A stretch of 42,920 bases of DNA from Acholeplasmatales bacterium (GTDB taxonomy: Bacteria; Bacillota_I; Bacilli_A; ML615J-28; CAG-313): positions 1-42,920 of the forward strand of contig DPOU01000014.1 of assembly GCA_003539625.1 (NCBI GenBank). The letters are read 5' to 3'. The notes under the pieces were generated by a model, which searched no databases, had not been told where the DNA came from, and saw nothing but the letters and a program-made list of their open reading frames with translations. The position numbers and the translations under genes were made by a program. Positions 1 to 6,578 of this stretch are shown here, one piece after another; position 1 is the first letter of the stretch; every line of letters starts with the position of its first letter.

Positions 1-36
1 TGTAGTTAAAGCTTTTTAGACATCTAAATCTAGGTA

Positions 37-831
37 CTAAAACAATTCATCCAGTAAAATATAATATTTTATTTTCTCCCAATCAGGCTTGATCCCCAGT
101 AAGTCAAAAAATAGCTCGACATACTGTTCTTCCCCGATATCCTCCCTGATCGACCGGACGCAGAAGGCAATGTCATACCACTTGTCCGCCCTGCCGCTTC
201 TCCCAAGATCAATAAAGCCACTTACTTTGCCATCTTTCACAAAGATGTTGCTGTCTCCCAGGTCGCCGTGGGAAAAGACAAGTTCCTCTTCGGGCTTTTC
301 CGTCTTTAAAAAATCATACAGCTCGCGCGGATCTTTAAATGGAGTGTCTTCTTCCCAGTTTTCGCAATCCACATCGGCCAGATCGTTATTCAGTAAGTAA
401 TCCAATTCGGCTAAGCGGCTGTCTAAGCTATTCGTATAGGGACAATCCGATATGTCGATGGAGTGAAAGAGCCTGATGCACTCCGCATACAGCTCGATAA
501 TCTTTTCAGGGCTTTGTTCATCTTCATACTCTTCCGAGCAAAGGACGCCATCGGCCTCACTCATGAGCAGATTGCTCCAGCCATCATGCCGTTCAAAGTG
601 CAGGACCTTTGGAACAGGCAGCTTTCCTTCCAGCCATAGCATCATGTCCTTTTCCCGTTCCACATCATAGGTGGTCCCTTTATACCGGCTGTCCGTCATT
701 TTTAAATATAGGTTTTCATTTTCTCCCACCAGCTTATATACCTTAGCAGGAGACATTCCTTCCGTATCTTTTACGCAGCGGTATTTTTCGATCAGTTTTT
801 TCAATTCCGGTGATATTCTCATTTTAGCCAT
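37..831 (-). CDS. aph(3')-IIIa: Aminoglycoside 3'-phosphotransferase type IIIa
   Basis: Transfers a phosphate from ATP to the 3'-hydroxyl of kanamycin, neomycin and related aminoglycosides in the cytoplasm. The 264-residue product matches the canonical APH(3')-IIIa as I know it, from MAKMRISPELKK to ILLDELF. It has the kinase-like catalytic segment FSHGDLGDSN (known catalytic Asp190) and the metal-binding FIDLGRSG (known Asp208). The start has a strong purine-rich ribosome site (GAGGAAGGAA) just upstream. It is the last gene visible of the aadE-sat4-aphA-3 order known from Tn5405 and related Gram-positive elements. Its base composition is clearly richer in G+C than the native genes to the right, as expected for acquired DNA. 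The stop codon is 36 bases from the window edge, so what follows the cassette is not visible. Confidence 0.98.
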   Translation of the reverse strand: MAKMRISPELKKLIEKYRCVKDTEGMSPAKVYKLVGENENLYLKMTDSRYKGTTYDVEREKDMMLWLEGKLPVPKVLHFERHDGWSNLLMSEADGVLCSEEYEDEQSPEKIIELYAECIRLFHSIDISDCPYTNSLDSRLAELDYLLNNDLADVDCENWEEDTPFKDPRELYDFLKTEKPEEELVFSHGDLGDSNIFVKDGKVSGFIDLGRSGRADKWYDIAFCVRSIREDIGEEQYVELFFDLLGIKPDWEKIKYYILLDELF

Positions 832-923
832 TTATTATTTCCTTCCTCTTTTCTACAGTATTTAAAGATACCCCAAGAAGCTAATTATAACAAGACGAAC
901 TCCAATTCACTGTTCCTTGCATT

Positions 924-1466
924 CTAAAACCTTAAATACCAGAAAACAGCTTTTTCAAAGTTGTTTTCAAAGTTGGCGTATAACATAGTATCGACGGAGC
1001 CGATTTTGAAACCACAATTATGATAGAATTTACAAGCTATAAGGTTATTGTCCTGGGTTTCAAGCATTAGTCCATGCAAGTTTTTATGCTTTGCCCATTC
1101 TATAGATATATTGATAAGCGCGCTGCCTATGCCTTGCCCCCTGAAATCCTTACATACGGCGATATCTTCTATATAAGCGTACCGGTTCCAATTTTTTCGC
1201 AGTTTAACTTTTCCGACGCATTTATCGTCTTGGTAGTAAAGATATATTATCTTATCAGTATTGTCAATATATTCAAGGCAATCTGCCTCCTCATCCTCTT
1301 CATCCTCTTCGTCTTGGTAGCTTTTTAAATATGGCGCTTCATAGAGTAATTCTGTAAAGGTCCAATTCTCGTTTTCATACCTCGGTATAATCTTACCTAT
1401 CACCTCAAATGGTTCGCTGGGTTTATCGATATCTTTCAGGTGCCCTGCTTTCATTTCTGTAATCAC
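924..1466 (-). CDS. sat4: Streptothricin N-acetyltransferase Sat4
   Basis: Acetylates streptothricin (nourseothricin) using acetyl-CoA. The 180-residue product has a GNAT fold: the acetyl-CoA loop is VCKDFRGQGIGSALI (about residues 105-119), followed by the typical C-terminal ACKFYHNCGFK segment. An acidic run (DEEDEEDEEAD, about residues 52-62) is part of the known Sat4 sequence. The ATG overlaps the stop of the upstream ant(6)-Ia by four bases, so translation is probably coupled. About 90 bases without a gene separate it from aph(3')-IIIa. Gene order and identity match the Tn5405-type resistance cluster. The assignment rests on recognising the sequence, not on an alignment. Confidence 0.96.
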   Translation of the reverse strand: MITEMKAGHLKDIDKPSEPFEVIGKIIPRYENENWTFTELLYEAPYLKSYQDEEDEEDEEADCLEYIDNTDKIIYLYYQDDKCVGKVKLRKNWNRYAYIEDIAVCKDFRGQGIGSALINISIEWAKHKNLHGLMLETQDNNLIACKFYHNCGFKIGSVDTMLYANFENNFEKAVFWYLRF

Positions 1467-2371
1467 TGTTCCCGCCTCTCTTCTATATCAGCGGCATATG
1501 TGCTATCCAGGCAGCCGGTTTTACCAGTGTATTTTTTATACATGTCCCTGGTATATTTTGTTATATTCCTATCATACTCCGGATAGGCATAATGAAGCCT
1601 TTCCGCCACCTCACCGGATACCGCCCTGAACAATTGATGGCATAGAAATAATGCTTCCCATATGTTTTCATAGGAATCCATCCGGTAGGTGGACAAAAGT
1701 TTCTCCCACAAATCCTCGGATATATACCTTTCAATAAACTTATAGTTCTTGCCTACACTTAATTTAAAGCCTGTTTCGATGCCGACCTTCCATGATATCA
1801 TTCTCAGCAGCTCATGGCGAACAATCTGATTAAAATGATCAATAGCAAATAAAATTTCCTTACGGCACAATCCTTTAATAACATAAGGTGTTACATTCCA
1901 AAATTCATTGCAGCAATCATCATACTCCCTTGCGCTTGGCTTTCTTACATGATAATCTATATCAGTCGGAACTATGTCCCTTTTAATTCTACAATCTTTA
2001 TCAATTAGAACCTTTATTAATTTATCGCCCTTTAGGTAATTATCTAACTCTTCCAAGGGCAATAAGGTAAGATCAATTTTATTGTAATCATCAAATAGCA
2101 TAAGATAGGAAAATCCCTTTTCTTCAGGTGGGAATAATTCCATATCCTCCGGCTTTTGCATCATTATTATATTCCCAAATTGATTAAGCCAGTCATCATT
2201 AGATATAAACGGTTCTATATCACTTACAAAATATGTAATATCATAATCCTGAAATTCATCTTTAGGTATATTAATATTTGCGCGTGACCCCTCAAGGGTC
2301 ACAATTCGAATACGTTCATCCTGTTCTGCTAAAGAAAGTACTAAATCCATCATTTCTTTTTCTGATCTCAT
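1463..2371 (-). CDS. ant(6)-Ia: Aminoglycoside 6-adenylyltransferase ANT(6)-Ia (AadE)
   Basis: Adenylylates streptomycin at the 6 position. The 302-residue protein has the nucleotidyltransferase signature GSRAN (about residues 28-32) followed by the acidic pair in QDYDITYFV, and a second Asp in KIDLTLLP. This is the family pattern for streptomycin adenylyltransferases, and the length is that of full AadE. A ribosome site (AGGAG, plus-strand 2379-2383) lies at good distance before the ATG. The downstream sat4 start overlaps its stop. Upstream, only 32 bases separate it from the end of a truncated radical SAM gene, so the promoter and attenuator near 2942-3110 probably serve the resistance genes too. 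Confidence 0.96.
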   Translation of the reverse strand: MRSEKEMMDLVLSLAEQDERIRIVTLEGSRANINIPKDEFQDYDITYFVSDIEPFISNDDWLNQFGNIIMMQKPEDMELFPPEEKGFSYLMLFDDYNKIDLTLLPLEELDNYLKGDKLIKVLIDKDCRIKRDIVPTDIDYHVRKPSAREYDDCCNEFWNVTPYVIKGLCRKEILFAIDHFNQIVRHELLRMISWKVGIETGFKLSVGKNYKFIERYISEDLWEKLLSTYRMDSYENIWEALFLCHQLFRAVSGEVAERLHYAYPEYDRNITKYTRDMYKKYTGKTGCLDSTYAADIEERREQ

Positions 2372-2403
2372 TTACATACTCCTCGTTTATTTTTTCTATA
2401 TTA

Positions 2404-2931
2404 TTATATATACCGTACGCCGAATTCCTTAAATTTATCTATCAATTGTTGCGTTTTTGTATTCGGTAATCTATAATCGCTGATTTGCACTACGATTTTA
2501 CTGCTTGCAATTAACTGCAAAATATTATCAGCCGGAATAATTGTTTCGTTTGTTGTTAATCTTATCGATTTAATTTTTGGTTGATTGTTTACGTAAGCAA
2601 TAAGTTCGGTCAGTTGCGGGTGAAGAAATACTTCTCCACCGTGGATTTTAAGGCGATAAAGACAATCAATCTTGGACAACAATACATCCAACCACTCAAC
2701 CAGAGTTGAGATTTCATAATTTTGTCGGTTATTTAGCACGGGGATTAGATTAGAACAATGCTTACAACGTAGATTGCATTTAGTAGTAATAAACATTTCC
2801 AGATAAGGAATTTCAAATTTCTTCAGCACAACCTGTCGGAACCAAATTTGAGAATATAAATGGAACCTTGAAATATTTTTGTTTTCCTTTTGCCAATAGT
2901 GCAGACATTCTTTTCGTATATTAAGCTTCAT
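2404..2931 (-). pseudogene. Radical SAM enzyme, 5' portion only (truncated)
   Basis: About 175 residues are readable. The iron-sulfur motif CNLRCKHCSN (CxxxCxxC) sits near residue 53 and is followed by a GGEVFLHP segment, the family's GGE motif. So the N-terminal half of the radical SAM barrel is present, but the reading frame ends (FKEFGVRYI-stop) well before the 280-400 residues normal for such enzymes, and no C-terminal cluster domain follows. The start at 2931 is chosen because GGGGAAAAT precedes it; a GTG at 2949 would lie inside the terminator T-run. The stop falls 32 bases before ant(6)-Ia, which suggests a recombination joined the resistance cassette to this gene's 3' side. Activity is unlikely, and I do not recognise the parent gene. 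An intact short variant cannot be excluded. Confidence 0.7.
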
Positions 2932-2941
2932 ATTTTCCCCC

Positions 2942-2977
2942 AAAAACACAAAACCTCGACTGCATCCGTCGAGGTTT
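2942..2977 (-). terminator. Leader attenuator hairpin before the truncated radical SAM gene
   Basis: On the minus-strand transcript a perfect 10-bp stem (AAACCTCGAC / GTCGAGGTTT, arms at 2968-2977 and 2951-2960) with a 7-base loop is followed by TGTGTTTTTG. This is a textbook intrinsic terminator. It lies between the promoter (3082-3110) and the ribosome site of the radical SAM gene, so it can act only as an attenuator for the downstream genes. The leader also holds CGTCGA (plus-strand 2992-2997), which can pair with TCGACG of the 5' arm (2967-2972) and offers a possible competing fold. Confidence 0.8.
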
Positions 2978-3062
2978 AACTAGAGTTATATTCGACGATA
3001 AAATTACATAATAAGAATTTATTACGTTGACCTATTGATGCATTCCAGCATCTAAAAGTCAT
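2976..3062 (-). CDS. Possible 28-residue leader peptide overlapping the attenuator
   Basis: An ATG at 3062, about 13 bases after the expected transcription start, opens a 28-codon frame beginning MTFRCWNASIGQ and ending VEYNSS. Its TAA (2978-2976) overlaps the first bases of the 5' arm of the attenuator stem. A ribosome finishing this ORF would cover that arm, the geometry used by leader-peptide attenuators of ribosome-targeting resistance genes such as erm and tet. The ribosome site is weak. A nested nine-codon alternative (MLECINRST) starts at 3052. Expression is inferred from position only. Confidence 0.45.
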   Translation of the reverse strand: MTFRCWNASIGQRNKFLLCNFIVEYNSS

Positions 3063-3081
3063 TTAGATTCTATCTAATGTA

Positions 3082-3110
3082 ATAATATCACATATGGCTA
3101 TATTTGTCAA
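3082..3110 (-). promoter_or_regulatory. Sigma-A promoter of the attenuated leader
   Basis: The minus strand reads TTGACA (3110-3105), a 17-bp spacer, then TATTAT (3087-3082). Transcription would start near 3075 and run through the leader ORF, the attenuator, the truncated radical SAM gene and the three resistance genes. It is the only strong promoter I see upstream of ant(6)-Ia. Confidence 0.8.
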
Positions 3111-3357
3111 GTTTTGCAATTAAATTTTTTCTATAGTTGTTTTCCGTTCTAAATATTAGCCATAAGAAAACTTAAAACAGTAATTACTTCGAATTTTATC
3201 TTTCAAAACACACTTGCAGGTGTTCTCATTGAATTATTATTTGTTTTCATCTATTCCTAACAAAAAACACCATTTGTTTGAAATCTTTGGCAGAGAACTC
3301 GCTATTTTTCTTATATTCTTTTTTGTCCCAAGATAAACACCTTACTATGACTAAAAG

Positions 3358-3390
3358 AAAAATCCCACGGATATTGAACCGAAGGATTTC
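3358..3390 (-). terminator. Terminator-like hairpin in the junction
   Basis: On the minus strand, AAATCC-ttc-GG ... CC-gtg-GGATTT forms an interrupted stem followed by TTTCTTTT. It could end transcription coming from the TSCPD gene at 3736-3476. The internal mismatches make it weaker than other terminators in the window. Confidence 0.4.
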
Positions 3391-3402
3391 TCACATCATT
3401 TG

Positions 3403-3459
3403 AAAGCGCAATTCTATAAAATTTTATATTTTTAAAAATCCCTATGGGAACTGCGCTTT
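3403..3459. repeat. 12-bp near-perfect inverted repeat with AT-rich loop
   Basis: AAAGCGCAATTC (3403-3414) and GAACTGCGCTTT (3448-3459) are inverted copies with one G-T-type mismatch. The 33-base loop contains smaller palindromes (TATAAAATTTTATA, TTTTTAAAAA, CCTATGGG). It sits just outside the TSCPD stop codon. It may be a folded 3' end for that gene or the scar of an element; there is no T-run to make it a simple terminator. Confidence 0.5.
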
Positions 3460-3475
3460 AATCGCTTGCTTTATT

Positions 3476-3736
3476 TTACTTGTTTTCATCGATTGCTTGA
3501 ATAAGCGCTTTTGATAATTGGTCGGCACAACTAGTGGGTCTTGGACCACATTGGTTACCTTTTAAAATTTCTGCAACTCTTTTAGCGTCTTGTCCTTCAA
3601 CTAATTTAGAAATAGCTCTTAAATTTCCAGGGCAACCTGCAAGGAATGCTAAGTTATGAATACGGCCATCATCACTAAGGTCAAAGCTAATCATCCTAGA
3701 ACAAACACCACTAGGAACATATTCGATATGTTTCAT
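3476..3736 (-). CDS. TSCPD domain protein (TIGR03905-like), function unknown
   Basis: An 86-residue cytosolic protein. The TSCPD family is named for a conserved motif seen here as PTSCADQLSKAL near the C-terminus, and the middle carries LAGCPGNLRAISKLVEGQ, typical of the stand-alone TIGR03905 type. Four Cys residues (GVCSRM, GCPGN, NQCGP, TSCAD) suggest metal binding. A related domain occurs at the C-terminus of some class II ribonucleotide reductases, but this stand-alone form has no established role that I know of. The start has an excellent ribosome site (TAGGAGGTAATAATG) and a sigma-A promoter at 3760-3788. It is divergent from the cysteine desulfurase gene. Confidence 0.85.
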   Translation of the reverse strand: MKHIEYVPSGVCSRMISFDLSDDGRIHNLAFLAGCPGNLRAISKLVEGQDAKRVAEILKGNQCGPRPTSCADQLSKALIQAIDENK

Positions 3737-3759
3737 ATTATTACCTCCTAACTAATTTT

Positions 3760-3788
3760 ATTATACTTATATTTTTAAATCTTTGCAA
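3760..3788 (-). promoter_or_regulatory. Promoter of the TSCPD gene, sharing its -35 with the divergent promoter
   Basis: The minus strand reads TTGCAA (3788-3783), a 17-bp spacer, then TATAAT (3765-3760). TTGCAA is its own reverse complement, so the same six bases are also the -35 of the plus-strand promoter at 3783-3811. Confidence 0.75.
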
Positions 3789-3811
3789 AACTTTTGCATT
3801 TATAGTATAAT
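3783..3811 (+). promoter_or_regulatory. Promoter of the cysteine desulfurase-thiI operon
   Basis: TTGCAA (3783-3788), a 17-bp spacer and TATAAT (3806-3811). The start codon at 3834 gives a very short leader with AAAAGGTGAG as ribosome site. It shares the -35 hexamer with the TSCPD promoter, so the two polymerases should exclude one another. Confidence 0.75.
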
Positions 3812-3833
3812 AAACAAGAAAAAAGGTGAGTAT

Positions 3834-4955
3834 ATGATTTATTTTGATAATGCCGCAACAACAATGCCAAATAAAGAAGTATTAGATGTTTATCAAAAAG
3901 TTGCCAAGACAATTTGGTATAATCCAAGTGGAATGTATAAAGAAAGTGTTTTAGCTAAAAACTATATTGATAAAGCTAAAAGTACTATTTTAAAAACACT
4001 AAATATTAATAATAAAGAAATAATATTTACGTCTGGTGCAACAGAAGCAAATAATACCGCAATTTTTAGTGTTTGTAATAAGTACATCGGAATGAACAAA
4101 CACATAATAACAACTTCAATTGAACATGCGTCTGTTTATAATTGCTTTAAATACTTAGAACGAATGGGCTTTAGAGTAACTTATTTAAAATGTAATGGTG
4201 GTATAGTTGATTTAGAGGAATTGAAAAATGCACTTACTAAAGATACCATTTTAGTATCAATCATGTGGGTGAATAATATAATTGGTAGTATTCAACCAAT
4301 TGAAGAAATTAATAGCATTGTAAAAAAATATTCTCATGCCAAATTACATGTTGATGCGGTACAAGGAATTGGTAAAATCCCTTTTGACTTTGACCCTAAT
4401 AAAGTTGATTATTTATCACTTACTTTGCACAAAATTGAGGGGTTAAAAGGAACTGGTTTACTTTTTATTCCAAATAATGTTCAAATTGAACCATATATCA
4501 AAGGTGGACATCAACAAAATAATATGCGAGCAGGAACAATGGATGTTGCGGGAGCAGTAGCAGCTTCAAAAGCAATATCAATTGCGTATCAAAATTTAAA
4601 ATCACATTATAATTATGTCCAAGAACTTGCAAATTATTTATTAGGGAAAATAAATAAATTAAGTTTTATCACAATAAATCGTGATAAAGGTTCATACTCA
4701 CCATTTGTAATAAGTTTTAGCTTCAACAATTTAAAAGGCGAAACCGCAATGCATTATTTAGAAAAAGCTAATATATGTGTTGGAATTGGTTCTGCTTGTA
4801 ATGAAAAAACTCAAACATTAGAAAGAGCCATAATGGTACTTACTGATGATGAAAAAAGAGCAATAAATATGATAAGAATTAGTTTGTCACATTTAAACAC
4901 CAAAGAAGAAATCGATATATTAATTGAAAAATTAAAAGAACTAGAAAGGATCTAA
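3834..4955 (+). CDS. Cysteine desulfurase, thiI-associated (NifS/IscS family)
   Basis: A PLP enzyme that takes sulfur from cysteine as a protein persulfide. About 373 residues from MIYFDNAATTMPNKEV. The N-terminal YFDNAATT, the GATEANNTAIF segment, HVDAVQGIGK, the PLP lysine in SLTLHKIEGLKGTG and the catalytic cysteine loop GIGSACNEKT are all present. The start at 3834 is chosen over an upstream TTG because it has the ribosome site and begins with the family's usual N-terminus. The stop is two bases from thiI. The pairing matches the Bacillus NifZ-ThiI couple, where a dedicated desulfurase supplies ThiI, so the likely role is 4-thiouridine formation in tRNA rather than general Fe-S assembly. 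Confidence 0.93.
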   Translation: MIYFDNAATTMPNKEVLDVYQKVAKTIWYNPSGMYKESVLAKNYIDKAKSTILKTLNINNKEIIFTSGATEANNTAIFSVCNKYIGMNKHIITTSIEHASVYNCFKYLERMGFRVTYLKCNGGIVDLEELKNALTKDTILVSIMWVNNIIGSIQPIEEINSIVKKYSHAKLHVDAVQGIGKIPFDFDPNKVDYLSLTLHKIEGLKGTGLLFIPNNVQIEPYIKGGHQQNNMRAGTMDVAGAVAASKAISIAYQNLKSHYNYVQELANYLLGKINKLSFITINRDKGSYSPFVISFSFNNLKGETAMHYLEKANICVGIGSACNEKTQTLERAIMVLTDDEKRAINMIRISLSHLNTKEEIDILIEKLKELERI

Positions 4956-4957
4956 AC

Positions 4958-6199
4958 ATGGAAGATCATATTTTAATACGATATGGCGAACTTAGCCTAA
5001 AGAAAAGTAATAGAAAACAATTTATTAATAAAATAAATGCAAACATTAGAAGAGCGCTAAAAGAATTTTCACAACTTGCATATGAGAGTAGAGGATTAAG
5101 ATTTTATATTATTTTAAATGGTGAAGATTCTTCAAAAATATCAGAAATATTAAAGAAAATTCCGGGAATTTATTCATTTAGTGTTGTATCAAGATGTGAC
5201 TCAAACATTAATGCAATCAAGGAACAAGCATTAATACTTGTTAAAAAAGAATTTGAAAATGGTGCTAAAACCTTTAAAGTTGAAACTAATCGTGGAGATA
5301 AAACTTTTCCACTTAATTCACTTGAAATATCTAAAGAAGTTGCAAGACACTTATTCATTAATCTTGAAAATTTAAAAGCTGATGTTCACAATCCCAATTT
5401 TGTGTTATATTTAGATGTAAGACAAGAAGGAACATTCTTGTTTACTAAAATTGAAATGGGACTTGGTGGTTTTCCTGCGGGGGTATTAGGAAAGACTATG
5501 TTGATGGTATCTGGTGGAATTGACAGTATTGTTGCCGGATACATGGCAGTAAAAAAGGGAATGACTATTGAGGCAATTCATTTTGCGGCACCTCCTTACA
5601 CATCAGATTTAGCTGTTCAAAAAGTAATAGATTTATTAGAAACAATTGTTCCATATACTGAATACCAAGCAATTAATTTACACATAATACCTTTCACAGA
5701 AATACAAAAAGCTATATATGATAATTGCCGTGAAGACTATTGCATTACAATTATGCGTAGAATGATGTATAGAATAACAGAACAAGTTGCAAAACAACTT
5801 AATGCTTTGGCCATTTTAAATGGTGAAAACGTCGGTCAAGTTGCTAGCCAAACTCTAGAAAGTATGGCAACTATTGAAGATGTAGTAAGAATGCCGGTAA
5901 TTAGACCTCTGGCTACTTTTGACAAACAAGATATTGTAGATGTTTCAAGAAAAATAGGTACATATGATATTTCAATTAGACCATACGAAGACTGCTGTAC
6001 CGTTTTTGTTCCTAAACATCCTCAAATAAAACCATCACTAAAACAAGCAGAAATTGAAGAAAATAAAATTGCTTTTAATGAAATGATAAACACAGCTGTT
6101 GAGAAAAGAGAACGAATTGTTTTGAAAAATAATTCACACTGTGATTATTTCACTTATGTAAATAAAAATTTAAATGCAATAGATGATAATCTATTTTAA
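4958..6199 (+). CDS. thiI: tRNA 4-thiouridine synthase (sulfurtransferase) ThiI
   Basis: Adenylates U8 of tRNA and replaces its oxygen with sulfur; in some bacteria it also serves thiazole synthesis. The 413-residue protein has an N-terminal ferredoxin-like part starting ILIRYGELSLKKSNRKQF, a THUMP domain (about residues 60-165), and the PP-loop pyrophosphatase motif MVSGGIDSIVAGY near residue 183. A cysteine pair in PYEDCCTVFVPKHP near residue 344 matches the family's catalytic cysteine region. There is no rhodanese extension, the usual short Firmicutes form. It starts two bases after the desulfurase stop, so the two are co-transcribed and likely act as donor and acceptor. I see no good terminator between it and the SASP promoter. 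Confidence 0.96.
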   Translation: MEDHILIRYGELSLKKSNRKQFINKINANIRRALKEFSQLAYESRGLRFYIILNGEDSSKISEILKKIPGIYSFSVVSRCDSNINAIKEQALILVKKEFENGAKTFKVETNRGDKTFPLNSLEISKEVARHLFINLENLKADVHNPNFVLYLDVRQEGTFLFTKIEMGLGGFPAGVLGKTMLMVSGGIDSIVAGYMAVKKGMTIEAIHFAAPPYTSDLAVQKVIDLLETIVPYTEYQAINLHIIPFTEIQKAIYDNCREDYCITIMRRMMYRITEQVAKQLNALAILNGENVGQVASQTLESMATIEDVVRMPVIRPLATFDKQDIVDVSRKIGTYDISIRPYEDCCTVFVPKHPQIKPSLKQAEIEENKIAFNEMINTAVEKRERIVLKNNSHCDYFTYVNKNLNAIDDNLF

Positions 6200-6221
6200 C
6201 CATTAATTACCAATAAATTAT

Positions 6222-6251
6222 GTTATAATTTTTCTGAAATGGTACATACTA
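6222..6251 (+). promoter_or_regulatory. Possible forespore (sigma-G-like) promoter of the SASP gene
   Basis: CATACTA (6245-6251) fits the sigma-G/sigma-F -10 pattern CATnnTA, with GTTATA (6222-6227) as a plausible -35 and a 17-bp spacer. A TATAAT at 6224 without a good sigma-A -35 is the alternative. Forespore-specific expression is the rule for this gene family. Confidence 0.5.
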
Positions 6252-6273
6252 TTTTTGACAGGAGGTGAAATGA

Positions 6274-6474
6274 ATGAATAACTCATCTTACTCTAAAAAT
6301 AGATTAGTAGTACCTGGTTCTGAAAATGCAATTAAAAACATGAAGTATGAAATTGCTAGCGAATTAGGAGTTAACCTAGGCCCAGATGCAACTGCACGTC
6401 AAAACGGTTCAGTTGGTGGTGAAATTACCCGCCGTTTAGTATCTATGGCTCAATCAAACTTACAAGGAAAATAG
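6274..6474 (+). CDS. Alpha/beta-type small acid-soluble spore protein
   Basis: A 66-residue DNA-binding protein that saturates spore DNA and protects it from UV and heat. It carries the family signature: KYEIASELGVNLGP, which includes the EIASE cleavage site of the germination protease GPR, then the NGSVGGEITRRLVSMAQSNL second helix. The start at 6274 is chosen because an ATG four bases earlier is followed at once by a stop; GGAGGTG lies at good spacing. It has its own terminator. This is the clearest evidence that the host makes spores. Confidence 0.96.
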   Translation: MNNSSYSKNRLVVPGSENAIKNMKYEIASELGVNLGPDATARQNGSVGGEITRRLVSMAQSNLQGK

Positions 6475-6489
6475 TTAACAAGTAGAAAG

Positions 6490-6518
6490 GTGCAATATAA
6501 TTATTGCACTCTTTTTTT
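6490..6518 (+). terminator. Intrinsic terminator of the SASP gene
   Basis: GTGCAAT and ATTGCAC arms (7 bp) around a 6-base loop, followed by CTTTTTTT. The end of the T-run overlaps the -35 of the next promoter. Confidence 0.9.
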
Positions 6519-6545
6519 GACAAAAAGTACCGTTCATGTTATAAT
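6517..6545 (+). promoter_or_regulatory. Consensus sigma-A promoter of the eutH operon
   Basis: TTGACA (6517-6522), a 17-bp spacer and TATAAT (6540-6545): a full consensus match. It predicts strong constitutive transcription unless a repressor binds nearby; I see no obvious operator. Confidence 0.9.
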
Positions 6546-6578
6546 ATATACAACTTAAAAATGAACAGGAGAAAAAAT

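Larger units (their letters stand above)
3111..3475. other. Gene-poor junction between resistance block and native chromosome
   Basis: No complete gene is evident in these 365 bases. On the minus strand there is a 27-codon GTG frame (3394-3311, MRNPSVQYPWDF...GQKRI) and, in another frame, a 44-codon stretch ending at 3247 (...KKNSEFSAKDFKQM...) that lacks a start codon after the preceding stop. Both look like remnants rather than genes. A terminator-like hairpin and a larger inverted repeat (listed separately) lie between 3358 and 3459. The segment probably holds the right-hand boundary of the acquired DNA, but I see no transposon end or target duplication that fixes it. Confidence 0.5.

Noticed and set aside
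2932..2949. GTG start at 2949 for the truncated radical SAM gene
   Set aside because: It lies in the T-run of the attenuator and lacks a ribosome site; the ATG at 2931 has GGGGAAAAT in front of it.
6200..6273. Terminator between thiI and the SASP gene
   Set aside because: The region is AT-rich but holds no stem with a T-run; readthrough from thiI into the SASP gene cannot be excluded.
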